A stretch of 9,893 nucleotides of DNA from the NCBI GenBank assembly GCA_029933995.1, contig JAOZNB010000029.1, forward strand, positions 3,496 to 13,388, read 5' to 3'. Within the stretch, counting starts at the first letter, position 1; each line of letters opens with the position of its first letter. The DNA is from Candidatus Moraniibacteriota bacterium. GTDB taxonomy: Bacteria; Patescibacteriota; Minisyncoccia; Moranbacterales; GCA-2747515. Made by a program: the position numbers and the translations under genes. Below, piece by piece: positions 1 through 6,651 of this stretch. The notes under the pieces were generated by a model. The model saw nothing but the letters and a program-made list of their open reading frames with translations. It was not told the DNA's origin and searched no databases.

Positions 1-2
1 GC

Positions 3-1667
3 ACAATTGGTGCAACAACACTAAAAGAATACCAAAAATATATTGAAAAAGACGCTGCATTGGAACGAAGATTTCAGCCTGTGTACGTAGATGAGCCAAG
101 TCCAGAAGATGCAATTGCGATCTTGCGAGGTATCAAAGAAAAGTATGAATTACATCATGGTGTGCGTATTACAGATGATGCACTTATTGCGGCAGTAGAG
201 TTGTCTCGTAGATATATTTCTGATCGATTTTTACCAGATAAAGCAGTTGACCTTATTGATGAGGCTGCAGCTACATTGCGCATGGAAATTGACTCAATGC
301 CAGCAAATATTGATCAAATGGAAAGAGATATTCGTCGTGGAGAAGTTGAAAAAAAGGCATTGAGTAAGGAAAAGAAAAATGGTAATAAAGAGAAAATTAA
401 AAAAATTGATAAAGAGTTAGCTGAATTAAAAGAAGAGTCAAAAAAATTAACAATGCAATGGAAGGCAGAAAAAGATGTAATTATGTCTTTGCGTGATATA
501 AAGGAAATCATTGATAAATTGCGTGTTAGTGCAGATGAACAAGAGCGGTCTGGTGAATTTGATAAAGTTGCAGAAATTCGTTATGGTAAAATTCCAGAGA
601 TGCAAAAAAAGATTAAACAAGAAGAAGTCAGATTAGTTGGACTACAAAAGGATGGCGCAATTTTAAAAGAAGAGGTGACTGAGGAGGATGTTGCTACGAT
701 TGTTTCTCGGTGGACAGGTGTTCCTGTATCAAAGATGCTTATGGGAGAAATGGAACGATTGGTAACTATGGAAAAGGAGCTCGAATATCGTGTTGTGGGT
801 CAAAAAGAAGCAATTAGCGCTGTGTCTAATGCAGTGAGACGTGCAAGAGCGGGTATTTCTGATGAAAGTCAGCCAATAGCTTCATTTATATTTTTAGGTC
901 CAACAGGCGTAGGCAAAACAGAACTTGCCAAGTCTCTTGCGGAGTTTATGTTTGATGATGAACAATCACTTGTACGTATTGATATGAGTGAATACATGGA
1001 AGCACATGCAGTAGCAAAATTGATTGGGTCACCGCCAGGATATATAGGACACGATGAGGGTGGACAATTGACAGAAATTATTCGTCGTAAGCCGTATAGT
1101 ATTGTGCTTTTTGATGAAATTGAGAAAGCACATCCGGATGTTTTTAATATTTTCTTGCAAATTTTGGATGATGGACAATTAACTGATAGTAAGGGGCGAA
1201 CTGTTAATTTCAAAAATACAGTTATCATAATGACATCAAATGTTGGTTCTGATGCGATTTATGAGTTGCAAGCAAAAAAGAATTCAGATGAAGATGCTAT
1301 TAAAAATATGGTAATGGATGAGTTGCGTAATAAATTTAAGCCTGAATTTTTGAATCGTGTTGATGATATTATTATTTTTCATCCATTGACACAGGAGATG
1401 ATCAAATATATACTAGATATTCAATTACGACATGTTATGGATAGATTAGCGGATGAAAAAATTATCTTGAAGGTAACTGATGCTGCAAAGAAAATGCTTT
1501 CAAAAAAGGGTTTTGACCCACTCTATGGTGCACGTCCTCTCAAAAGAGTTGTGCAACATGAGTTACTTGATCCATTAGCAATGAAAATTATTAACGGAAC
1601 TGTAAACTCTGGTGATTCGTTAAATATTGATATTGTAAAAGGCGAAATTAATATCACAATAAAATAA
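3..1667 (+). CDS. clpB: ATP-dependent disaggregase ClpB, 5' end outside the window
   Basis: Hsp100 chaperone that threads aggregated proteins through a hexameric ring in the cytoplasm, normally together with DnaK. The reading frame is open from base 3, so the gene enters from the left and about 554 residues are present; by comparison with 857-residue E. coli ClpB, about 300 N-terminal residues (N domain and most of the first AAA+ module) are missing. It begins at IGATTLKEY and the arginine-finger segment ALERRFQPV of NBD1. A charged coiled-coil middle domain follows (about window residues 95-215), which distinguishes ClpB from ClpA and ClpC. NBD2 has Walker A GPTGVGKT (from base 897), Walker B LFDEIEKAHPD (about base 1107), and the sensor-2 motif YGARPLKR near the C-terminus. 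A TTG at base 60 is an internal Leu codon, not a start. First gene of an apparent three-gene operon; the next ATG is 5 bases after its stop. Confidence 0.97.
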   Translation, partial: TIGATTLKEYQKYIEKDAALERRFQPVYVDEPSPEDAIAILRGIKEKYELHHGVRITDDALIAAVELSRRYISDRFLPDKAVDLIDEAAATLRMEIDSMPANIDQMERDIRRGEVEKKALSKEKKNGNKEKIKKIDKELAELKEESKKLTMQWKAEKDVIMSLRDIKEIIDKLRVSADEQERSGEFDKVAEIRYGKIPEMQKKIKQEEVRLVGLQKDGAILKEEVTEEDVATIVSRWTGVPVSKMLMGEMERLVTMEKELEYRVVGQKEAISAVSNAVRRARAGISDESQPIASFIFLGPTGVGKTELAKSLAEFMFDDEQSLVRIDMSEYMEAHAVAKLIGSPPGYIGHDEGGQLTEIIRRKPYSIVLFDEIEKAHPDVFNIFLQILDDGQLTDSKGRTVNFKNTVIIMTSNVGSDAIYELQAKKNSDEDAIKNMVMDELRNKFKPEFLNRVDDIIIFHPLTQEMIKYILDIQLRHVMDRLADEKIILKVTDAAKKMLSKKGFDPLYGARPLKRVVQHELLDPLAMKIINGTVNSGDSLNIDIVKGEINITIK

Positions 1668-1672
1668 TTTAA

Positions 1673-2422
1673 ATGATTGTACATTTACGAAGTTTATTTT
1701 TCACTATTATATTTCTTGTAGTGATAGAGATGATAATAGCTTTTTCGTTGTTAGATGAACAAAAAGGGTTGTTTTTGATGGCTTCTTTGGTGGCATTTTC
1801 AATTTTTGCTGGTTGGAATGTGGGTAAAAAAATTATATTTGCATTTTTGCCACTAAGTCTAGCAGTCTCGGCTGTTGGATTACTGTATTTTATTGATAAT
1901 GTGCAAGAACAAGAAATCTTTGGTTTTTTGGTTTCGATATTATTTTATATGTCTTTATTAGGTATTAAGCGTATATCTCAAAATAATTTTGATATGACTG
2001 CGCGAAGTTTATTTTCAGCATCTCTTATTGCAATTATTTTTCTTTTTTATGCCGTGATATATGGGGTATATATTAATTTTAATGTTCCATTGGGGTTGTT
2101 TATGGGGACACACTTTGTATTTGTTACAATGGTTACATTTGTTTCTTTGCGAGCTTATTCAAGTGATTATAAAAGGATCTTTCTGTATAGTGTAGTAATT
2201 GCGTTTGCGATGATTCAGCTTGTTTGGATGGCAAATTTTTGGCCATTTGGATATCTTACTATGGCGGCAATTAGCTTAATGTTCTATTATATATTATGGG
2301 ATCTTGTACAGATGGTATTTTTAGAAACATTGTCAAAAAAACGAATTGTTATTACAATTACTTATTGTATTGTGCTAACATTGGCAGTACTCATTACAAC
2401 ACAATGGTTATTAGTAGGTTAA
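1673..2422 (+). CDS. polytopic integral membrane protein of unknown function
   Basis: I do not recognise a family. The 249-residue protein is almost entirely hydrophobic, with about nine possible membrane helices near residues 7-27, 33-50, 53-74, 82-98, 112-134, 138-160, 169-189, 192-216 and 225-247. Short positively charged turns (GKK at 51-53, KR at 99-100, SDYKR at 164-168, SKKR at 221-224) would give topology by the positive-inside rule. There is no signal peptide cleavage site, soluble domain or obvious catalytic motif. It begins 5 bases after clpB and ends 10 bases before the HtrA-like gene, so it is very likely cotranscribed with both; a role in membrane stress or quality control is inference from context only. 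The start is ATG with no Shine-Dalgarno, like the other housekeeping genes here. The codon pattern resembles its neighbours. Confidence 0.85.
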   Translation: MIVHLRSLFFTIIFLVVIEMIIAFSLLDEQKGLFLMASLVAFSIFAGWNVGKKIIFAFLPLSLAVSAVGLLYFIDNVQEQEIFGFLVSILFYMSLLGIKRISQNNFDMTARSLFSASLIAIIFLFYAVIYGVYINFNVPLGLFMGTHFVFVTMVTFVSLRAYSSDYKRIFLYSVVIAFAMIQLVWMANFWPFGYLTMAAISLMFYYILWDLVQMVFLETLSKKRIVITITYCIVLTLAVLITTQWLLVG

Positions 2423-2432
2423 ATTATTTGAT

Positions 2433-3578
2433 ATGAAAAAAACTTTTAAGTTTATAGGGATAGGTGTTATCATTTTTATTATTGGTGCACTTGGAGGTTT
2501 AATGGTTGATTATGTACTTTTTACAAAAGTAATTACAAATCCAATGTGGTCAGAAAATCCAATAATTAAATCATTGGATAATCGTATTAAAATTATAAAA
2601 ACAGTAGAAAAGGTGATTGTGGCAGATAATGAATCAATTGCTGACATAGCTTCTCGTGCAGCAGGTACAGTTGCATATATAGAATCAATTAATGTAAATG
2701 GAGATGTTGTTGGTGGTAATGGCATTATTGTAAGTAGTGATGGAGTAATTGCAACTACAACAGCTGTGGTTTCACAAGATGAAAATGCATTACTTTTTGT
2801 TAAATTAGCAGATGGTAATGTGTATGATGTTAAAGATGTATATTTTGATACATATAGTACGGTTGTATTTTTGCGTATTGATGCGCAGGATTTGGCAACA
2901 GTTTCTTTTGCTAATTCTGATGATGCGAGGAGTGGTAAGCGTTTAATTTCTATTTCACGTACTCGTTCTAGTGACGATGCACAATTTGCCTTAGGTGGAT
3001 TTTTTGGTCATGATAATGTATTTGGAGTTGCAACTCCTGAAAGTGATTTTTTGCAAGGTGTTTTATCAATTGATTTTTCACAAAGTGTTTTGCGTAAAAG
3101 TATTGGTGCACCAGTAGTTGATTTTCATAGTAATATGATTGGACTTATTTCCGTTGCTGATTCAGCAGAAGTAATTAATGGTGAAGAAGAATTTTTTGCG
3201 ATAGCAGCAAACGATGTGATGCGTGCATTTGAGGTATTTTTACAACAACAGAACAAAACAGTGGAAGTAACTAATAAATTAGGAGTTGATTATGATAATA
3301 TAACGGCTATTGAAGTGTATGCACAAGATGCTGATATCACGAGTGGTGCAGTTATTACAACTCCAATTACTTTTGTGGAACAAAGTGCTTTTGCAAGGAC
3401 TCTGGCAGCACGTTCTGGATTGCGTTCCGGAGATATTGTGGTGATGGTTAATAATGATACAGTAGATGAAAGAAATAATCTTTCACGTTTGATGAATAAA
3501 TATGCCAACGATGAAAAGGTAGTGCTAAAAGTCTTGCGTGGTGACGAATTGATACTGATTGATATTATCAGTATTTAA
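2433..3578 (+). CDS. membrane-anchored HtrA/DegP-like pseudoprotease with PDZ domain
   Basis: 381 residues. A single hydrophobic segment at about residues 7-29 would anchor the protein with its bulk outside the membrane. A trypsin-like fold of the HtrA (S1C) type spans about 75-270 and a PDZ domain about 285-378, the latter with RSGLRSGDIVVMVNNDTV and a C-terminal VVLKVLRGDEL strand. Aligned without gaps to the family motifs, the catalytic His position (TNNHVV) reads TTTAVV (Ala111), the Asp position (DxAVLKI) reads TVVFLRI (Thr143), and the Ser position (GNSGGP) reads KSIGAP (Ile224). The fold is kept but the whole triad is gone, so proteolysis is unlikely; a binding, scaffold or sensing role is inferred. 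The frame is intact, so this is not a decaying gene. Third gene of the clpB operon, 10 bases after the membrane protein, with no Shine-Dalgarno. An active protease using an alternative residue such as Ser223 is possible but less likely. Confidence 0.92.
   Translation: MKKTFKFIGIGVIIFIIGALGGLMVDYVLFTKVITNPMWSENPIIKSLDNRIKIIKTVEKVIVADNESIADIASRAAGTVAYIESINVNGDVVGGNGIIVSSDGVIATTTAVVSQDENALLFVKLADGNVYDVKDVYFDTYSTVVFLRIDAQDLATVSFANSDDARSGKRLISISRTRSSDDAQFALGGFFGHDNVFGVATPESDFLQGVLSIDFSQSVLRKSIGAPVVDFHSNMIGLISVADSAEVINGEEEFFAIAANDVMRAFEVFLQQQNKTVEVTNKLGVDYDNITAIEVYAQDADITSGAVITTPITFVEQSAFARTLAARSGLRSGDIVVMVNNDTVDERNNLSRLMNKYANDEKVVLKVLRGDELILIDIISI
3551..3575 (+). terminator. weak AT-rich hairpin at the end of the clpB operon
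   Basis: ATACTGAT (3552-3559) and ATCAGTAT (3567-3574) form a perfect 8-bp stem with a 7-base loop, extendable by a G-T pair. It overlaps the last codons of the HtrA-like gene and is followed by TTAATATA rather than a T run, so termination would be inefficient. It is the only terminator-like element between this operon and the rplU promoter. Confidence 0.25.
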
Positions 3579-3590
3579 TATAGGTATCTG

Positions 3591-3619
3591 TTGACATGAT
3601 GTAAGTTGTGTAGTATATT
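3591..3619 (+). promoter_or_regulatory. sigma-70-type promoter for rplU
   Basis: TTGACA (3591-3596), a 17-base spacer and TATATT (3614-3619): a consensus -35 and a one-mismatch -10 at optimal spacing. Transcription would start near 3626, giving a leader of about 60 bases before the rplU ATG at 3685. Confidence 0.8.
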
Positions 3620-3629
3620 AAAGAACGTT

Positions 3630-3647
3630 AGTGATAAATATATCACT
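3630..3647 (+). promoter_or_regulatory. hairpin in the rplU mRNA leader
   Basis: AGTGATA (3630-3636) pairs perfectly with TATCACT (3641-3647) around a 4-base AATA loop, a few bases after the predicted transcription start. Ribosomal protein leaders, including L21 leaders in other phyla, often carry autoregulatory structures. Nothing here shows that L21 binds it; it could also simply protect the 5' end. Confidence 0.35.
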
Positions 3648-3684
3648 TGTATTTGATTATAATTTTTTAGAATAATTTAGACAG

Positions 3685-3993
3685 ATGCTTGCAATAATTA
3701 AAACTGGTGGAAAACAGTATAAAATTGAAGAAGGTGATAAGATTAAGGTAGAAAAACTTGATGTTAAAGTTGGTGATAAAATTGTTTTTGAAGAAGTTTT
3801 ACTTGTTGGAGATGATAAGAAGGTTTCTGTTGGAACTCCTAATATTGATAAAACAACTGTTACAGGTATGGTTTTGGCACAAGAGCGTCATGATAAAATA
3901 TGGGGCATCAAACATAAAGCAAAAAAGCGATATAAGATGAAATACGGACATCGCCAAGCATATACAGAAGTTGAAATTACAAAAATTGGCTAA
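3685..3993 (+). CDS. rplU: 50S ribosomal protein L21
   Basis: Structural protein of the large ribosomal subunit that binds 23S rRNA. The 102 residues match the usual length and show the family landmarks: N-terminal IIKTGGKQYKIEEGDKIKVEKL, then VGDKIVFEEVLLVGDD in the centre, and the basic C-terminal stretch KHKAKKRYKMKYGHRQAYTE. The ATG at 3685 gives the family N-terminus; there is no Shine-Dalgarno (TTTAGACAG precedes it). It has its own strong promoter and is followed at once by a terminator, so it is monocistronic. In most bacteria rpmA (L27) follows rplU; here it does not. Confidence 0.99.
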   Translation: MLAIIKTGGKQYKIEEGDKIKVEKLDVKVGDKIVFEEVLLVGDDKKVSVGTPNIDKTTVTGMVLAQERHDKIWGIKHKAKKRYKMKYGHRQAYTEVEITKIG

Positions 3994-4005
3994 ATATAAA
4001 CTTTT

Positions 4006-4037
4006 AAAAAATCACTCATTAAAAAGAGTGATTTTTT
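4006..4037. terminator. bidirectional intrinsic terminator between rplU and recR
   Basis: A perfect 12-bp stem, AAAAAATCACTC (4006-4017) with GAGTGATTTTTT (4026-4037), around an 8-base A-rich loop. The A and T ends give a U tract on both strands, so it can end rplU from the left and the dnaB-recR transcript from the right, which fits the convergent gene order. Confidence 0.88.
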
Positions 4038-4052
4038 GTATTTAAAACTTAG

Positions 4053-4072
4053 TTGGGCTAGTAGGATTCGAA
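4053..4072 (-). other. possible tRNA 3'-end fragment (T loop plus acceptor arm)
   Basis: Read on the minus strand, TTCGAATCCTACTAGCCCAA has a canonical T loop (TTCGAAT), a 5-base T-stem 3' strand (CCTAC), a 7-base acceptor 3' strand (TAGCCCA) and a discriminator A. CTA follows in place of CCA. No 5' part of a tRNA precedes it: the T-stem 5' strand is replaced by A's and then the recR stop codon. It is therefore not a functional gene. It may be a remnant of a deleted tRNA or an integrase attachment core; chance is not excluded. Confidence 0.35.
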
Positions 4073-4076
4073 TTTT

Positions 4077-4661
4077 TTAAGAAAAGTCTCCTCTGTTTGT
4101 TATTGAACTACGAATTGTCATGTCGTCAGCATATTCTATGTCGGAACCAGTTGCAAGACCTCGAACTATTCTAGAAATAGTAATATTATAAGGAACTAAT
4201 TCTTGTTTGAGATACATCGCAGTCATGTCACCTTCAGTTGTAAAATTTGTTGCTATTATTATTTCTTTAAAATTGCCTCCCCCTATTCTTTTCAGTAATT
4301 GGTTTGTAGTGATTTTTTCAGAACTTCTTTTTTTGATTGTGCCACCTAGAACATGATATAGACCATCAAAAGCACGAGATCGTTCGATTGGCATTATATT
4401 TAAAGATTCTTCAACAATACATAATTTTGATGTGTCTCTGCTTGTGTTTGAACAAATAGTGCAGAGATTATTTTGAGAAATGTTAAAGCACGTATCACAG
4501 AGTTTTATGTCATGTAAATTATGTAAAGCATCTATAAAGTCATTGATTTTTTCTTTATTTTGTTTAAATAGAAATAGAACGAGGCGTTCAGCCATTTTAG
4601 GTCCAATTCCGGGAAGTGAATTAAATTGAGTTATGAGTTTTTGAAATGATTCAGGGTACAT
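4077..4661 (-). CDS. recR: recombination mediator protein RecR
   Basis: RecR forms a ring that, with RecO (and RecF), loads RecA on SSB-coated single-stranded DNA at gaps. The 194 residues show the expected order: a helix-hairpin-helix LPGIGPKMAERL (16-27), a C4 zinc finger with Cys55, Cys58, Cys67 and Cys70, a Toprim domain (about 78-170) with LCIVEES and the acidic ATNFTTEGDMTA, and the C-terminal GLATGSDIEYADDMT. E. coli RecR has 201 residues, so this is full length. The ATG at 4661 gives the usual N-terminus (PESFQKLI); no Shine-Dalgarno precedes it. It lies 71 bases downstream of dnaB on the same strand and probably shares its transcript, ending at the terminator at 4006-4037. It may also have a promoter of its own, because its upstream motif is nearly the same as that of proS. 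Confidence 0.98.
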   Translation of the reverse strand: MYPESFQKLITQFNSLPGIGPKMAERLVLFLFKQNKEKINDFIDALHNLHDIKLCDTCFNISQNNLCTICSNTSRDTSKLCIVEESLNIMPIERSRAFDGLYHVLGGTIKKRSSEKITTNQLLKRIGGGNFKEIIIATNFTTEGDMTAMYLKQELVPYNITISRIVRGLATGSDIEYADDMTIRSSITNRGDFS

Positions 4662-4672
4662 TATTTTAATAA

Positions 4673-4687
4673 GTAGTAATTAGAGAG
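4673..4687 (-). promoter_or_regulatory. upstream motif of recR shared with proS
   Basis: On the minus strand CTCTCTAATTACTAC ends 11 bases before the recR ATG. CTCACTAATTACTAA stands 11 bases before the proS ATG. The two match at 13 of 15 positions. It could be a promoter element or a scrap of a common AT-rich intergenic repeat. Function is unknown. Confidence 0.4.
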
Positions 4688-4732
4688 TGGTGAGGGGCAG
4701 TTTTAATTTAGTAATATTTGTTAGTCGATTTT

Positions 4733-6091
4733 TTATTCTTCATGATGAGTTTGCTGAATATGTGCTTTTTCTAGATTTTTATAAGAAGCTGCTTGTTCGT
4801 GAAAATATAGTTGTTTTGTGCCTACTGGACCATTACGATGTTTTGCGACAATAATTTCAGCAACACCTCTGTTCTCTGTGTCAGGGTTAACTCGGTCCTC
4901 ACGATAAATAAACATTACAACATCAGCATCCTGCTCGATTGATCCAGATTCACGAAGATCTGAAAGTTTTGGTCGTTGGTCAGGACGAGCTTCAACAGCA
5001 CGAGAAAGCTGAGAGAGTGCAAGAATGGGGATATTAAGTTCCTTTGCAAGCATCTTGAGTCCACGAGAAATCTCAGAAATTTCTTGTACACGACTTTCAT
5101 TACTACGACCTTCCATCAACTGTAAGTAGTCGATAATAATAAGACCTAAATTATGCTCTGCTTGTAATCTACGAGCCATGGTACGCATTTCCATGATGTT
5201 TGCGCTAGATGTATCATCGATAAATATAGGAGCCTCAGATAATGTTCCCATCGTTTCATTTATATTTACAAAATCCGAGTCTTTTAGATTTCCAGTTCGT
5301 AGTCGCCATAAATCAACATTGCCTTCAGCAGCAATCATTCTATCAACAAGTTGATCTGCTGACATCTCCAATGAAAATATACCTACTGGAATTTTTGCCT
5401 TTGTTCCAACTTGTCTTGCAATATCTAATGCTAGGGAAGTTTTACCAACAGAAGGCCGAGCTGCAAGTATAATAAGGTCTGAATTTTGTAAACCAGAAAG
5501 TAAATCATCAAGGTCGGGAAAACCTGTAGGTACGCCACGCATCTGACCTTTGTTTTTATGTAAATCATCAAGTCTGTCAAAAGCAGCACCAAGAATTGTT
5601 TTTATAGGTGTAAATTCCTGCTTGAGGGAATTTTCAGAAATTCCAAAAAGTAATTGCTCTGCATCATCAAGTGTTTTTTCAACGTCTTCGGATTCATCAT
5701 AGCCCATTTCATTTATTTGAGCTGCTGCACCGATGAGTCGACGTAATACGGCTTTTTTTTGAATTATTTTTGCATAATATGTAATATTTGATGCACTTGT
5801 AATACCGCTAACAAGGGAAGCTAGATAACTAGCACCTCCAATGTCATCAATTTTCTTTTGTTCTTCTAGTTCGTTTGAAATAGAGAGTACATCAATTGGG
5901 TCATTGTGTTCATATAATGCAAGCATTGCTTCAAAAATAATGTTGTGAGGTTCTTTATAAAAATCACCGACATGTATCATATCAGCAACTTTGATAATAG
6001 CTTCTTTATCAAGCATAAGAGCACCTAAAACGGAGCGTTCAGCTTCAATTGAGTTGGGTGGAGTGCGTAATTGTATATTTTGATCAGTCAT
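4733..6091 (-). CDS. dnaB: replicative DNA helicase DnaB
   Basis: Hexameric 5'-3' helicase of the replication fork. 452 residues, normal length. The N-terminal domain begins with PPNSIEAERSVLGALMLDKE and runs to about 110, followed by a linker and the RecA-like domain from about 185. Walker A is AARPSVGKTS (210-219), Walker B is LIIIDYLQL (317-325), motif H4 includes LSQLSRAVEARPDQRP (359-374) with LRESGSIEQDADVV after it, and the basic AKHRNGPVGT (416-425) is the usual C-terminal motif. There is no intein, although DnaB is a frequent intein host. The ATG at 6091 gives the conserved start; GTTGAAAATACT before it contains no Shine-Dalgarno. It is the first gene of a dnaB-recR unit, with a predicted promoter at 6158-6186 and a palindrome in the leader. 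Confidence 0.98.
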   Translation of the reverse strand: MTDQNIQLRTPPNSIEAERSVLGALMLDKEAIIKVADMIHVGDFYKEPHNIIFEAMLALYEHNDPIDVLSISNELEEQKKIDDIGGASYLASLVSGITSASNITYYAKIIQKKAVLRRLIGAAAQINEMGYDESEDVEKTLDDAEQLLFGISENSLKQEFTPIKTILGAAFDRLDDLHKNKGQMRGVPTGFPDLDDLLSGLQNSDLIILAARPSVGKTSLALDIARQVGTKAKIPVGIFSLEMSADQLVDRMIAAEGNVDLWRLRTGNLKDSDFVNINETMGTLSEAPIFIDDTSSANIMEMRTMARRLQAEHNLGLIIIDYLQLMEGRSNESRVQEISEISRGLKMLAKELNIPILALSQLSRAVEARPDQRPKLSDLRESGSIEQDADVVMFIYREDRVNPDTENRGVAEIIVAKHRNGPVGTKQLYFHEQAASYKNLEKAHIQQTHHEE

Positions 6092-6104
6092 AGTATTTTC
6101 AACA

Positions 6105-6132
6105 GTAGAGACGCGATTAATCGCATCTCTAC
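6105..6132. repeat. 28-base REP-like palindrome in the dnaB leader
   Basis: Outer arms GTAGAGA and TCTCTAC (7 bp), one C-A mismatch, and an inner self-complementary GCGATTAATCGC. It lies 13 bases upstream of the dnaB start codon, inside the predicted 5' leader. From memory, palindromes of this GTAGAGACGC type recur between genes in several bacterial groups, which suggests a dispersed repeat; that could not be checked. No T run follows on either strand, so it is not a classical terminator. Confidence 0.65.
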
Positions 6133-6157
6133 TAGGTATATAAATTTAAGTAAATTA

Positions 6158-6186
6158 AGTATATCATTTGAAGGTTTTTTTGTATA
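6158..6186 (-). promoter_or_regulatory. candidate promoter for dnaB-recR
   Basis: On the minus strand TATACA (6186-6181), a 17-base spacer and TATACT (6163-6158). The -10 is one base from consensus and the -35 matches 4 of 6. Predicted transcription start is near 6151, giving a leader of about 60 bases that contains the 6105-6132 palindrome. The DNA around it is very AT-rich, so chance matches are common. Confidence 0.4.
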
Positions 6187-6222
6187 TATTAAATTTGTGA
6201 ATAAATAGTTTATAATATGTGG

Positions 6223-6281
6223 AAAAAATAAAAAGCCCCTGAACAATAGAGCTTTCATTATAAAAGGTATCTGTTCAGGGG
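6223..6281 (-). terminator. intrinsic terminator closing the small-ORF unit
   Basis: On the minus strand CCCCTGAACA (6281-6272) pairs perfectly with TGTTCAGGGG (6245-6236) around a 26-base loop. CTTTTTATTTTTT follows directly. Orientation and T tract place the end of a minus-strand transcript near 6223, before the dnaB promoter. This insulates dnaB from whatever is transcribed upstream. On the plus strand no T run follows the stem. Confidence 0.75.
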
Positions 6282-6369
6282 GGACTGAGGTCATATTGTT
6301 ATTTGAGAGTTTATCATTTACACATTCGCGAGAATAATTCAGGGCCGTTGGACACCACGTCTACAGCTG

Positions 6370-6651
6370 TTACGGTTTGCAGTTGTTATAAATGATGTAG
6401 AAAGTTAATGTCGAGGGCATTAAACCATAATTTGACACTTTATTACAAATAATGACATTTCCCTTGGGTGATAAATCGTCCCATATATACCTCTGAGGTA
6501 GTTGCATCAGATTATAAGGTAAGCACTCTTTTCCATGGTCTTTTGGGCACAATTCGCAACAGGTTGAAGTTGAAGTACAATCATAGACAAATTCTCCTTT
6601 TAACATATCTTCGATGAAGATATGTTCGGGTGATTTGTTAGCCTGAGCCAT
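6370..6651 (-). CDS. hypothetical Cys-rich protein (93 aa)
   Basis: Not recognised. It runs from MAQANKSPEHIFIEDMLKG to YNNCKP. Cysteines are concentrated at residues 25-44 as C-x6-CC-x2-C-x7-C within YDCTSTSTCCELCPKDHGK; this could bind metal or form disulfides, and Cys73 and Cys91 follow. The remainder has a normal mix of charged and hydrophobic residues, and no membrane segment. Its ATG at 6651 overlaps the end of the 41-aa ORF by 14 bases, so translational coupling is possible; its own ribosome-binding site is weak. It uses more C-ending codons (AAC, ATC, TTC, CCC, TGC) than the surrounding genes, hinting at foreign origin. It overlaps the 25-aa ORF in another frame, so at most one of the two is likely to be the main product. 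Confidence 0.4.
   Translation of the reverse strand: MAQANKSPEHIFIEDMLKGEFVYDCTSTSTCCELCPKDHGKECLPYNLMQLPQRYIWDDLSPKGNVIICNKVSNYGLMPSTLTFYIIYNNCKP
6507..6584 (-). CDS. candidate small peptide C (25 aa)
   Basis: MIVLQLQPVANC is its N-terminus. A perfect AAGGAG (6594-6599) lies 9 bases before the ATG, the same spacing as for peptide A. The bases around the two starts agree: AAAAGGAGAATTT, then a short variable stretch, then TATGATT. The motif P-V-A-N-C resembles P-I-A-T-C of peptide A. It lies in another frame inside the 93-residue ORF, so it may be only a conserved ribosome-binding region or an alternative product. Confidence 0.25.
   Translation of the reverse strand: MIVLQLQPVANCAQKTMEKSAYLII
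6594..6599 (-). promoter_or_regulatory. Shine-Dalgarno AAGGAG before peptide C
   Basis: Perfect AAGGAG, 9 bases before the ATG at 6584. It lies just downstream of an 11-bp hairpin and inside the coding sequence of the 93-residue ORF. It favours the 25-aa frame, since the 93-residue frame has no comparable site at its own start. Confidence 0.45.
6602..6626 (-). promoter_or_regulatory. 11-bp hairpin just upstream of the peptide C ribosome-binding site
   Basis: AACATATCTTC and GAAGATATGTT pair perfectly around a 3-base loop (ATC on the minus strand). It ends two bases before the AAGGAG at 6594-6599. It also encodes HIFIEDML of the 93-residue ORF, so a perfect stem in coding sequence would be unusual. 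It could expose or shield the ribosome-binding site or act as a processing point. Confidence 0.6.

Noticed and set aside
314..511. minus-strand ORF inside clpB
   Set aside because: Shadow of the coiled-coil segment of clpB; composition is that of an antisense frame.
3758..3940. 60-codon ORF inside rplU
   Set aside because: Alternative frame of a certain ribosomal protein gene, with no start signal of its own.
6211..6216. TATAAT on the plus strand
   Set aside because: No -35 at a suitable distance and no plus-strand gene follows; the region is so AT-rich that the match is expected by chance.
6088..6294. 68-codon ORF on the minus strand ending at the dnaB start
   Set aside because: It runs through the predicted terminator, the dnaB promoter and the palindrome, and its translation is a low-complexity hydrophobic sequence typical of AT-rich spacer DNA.
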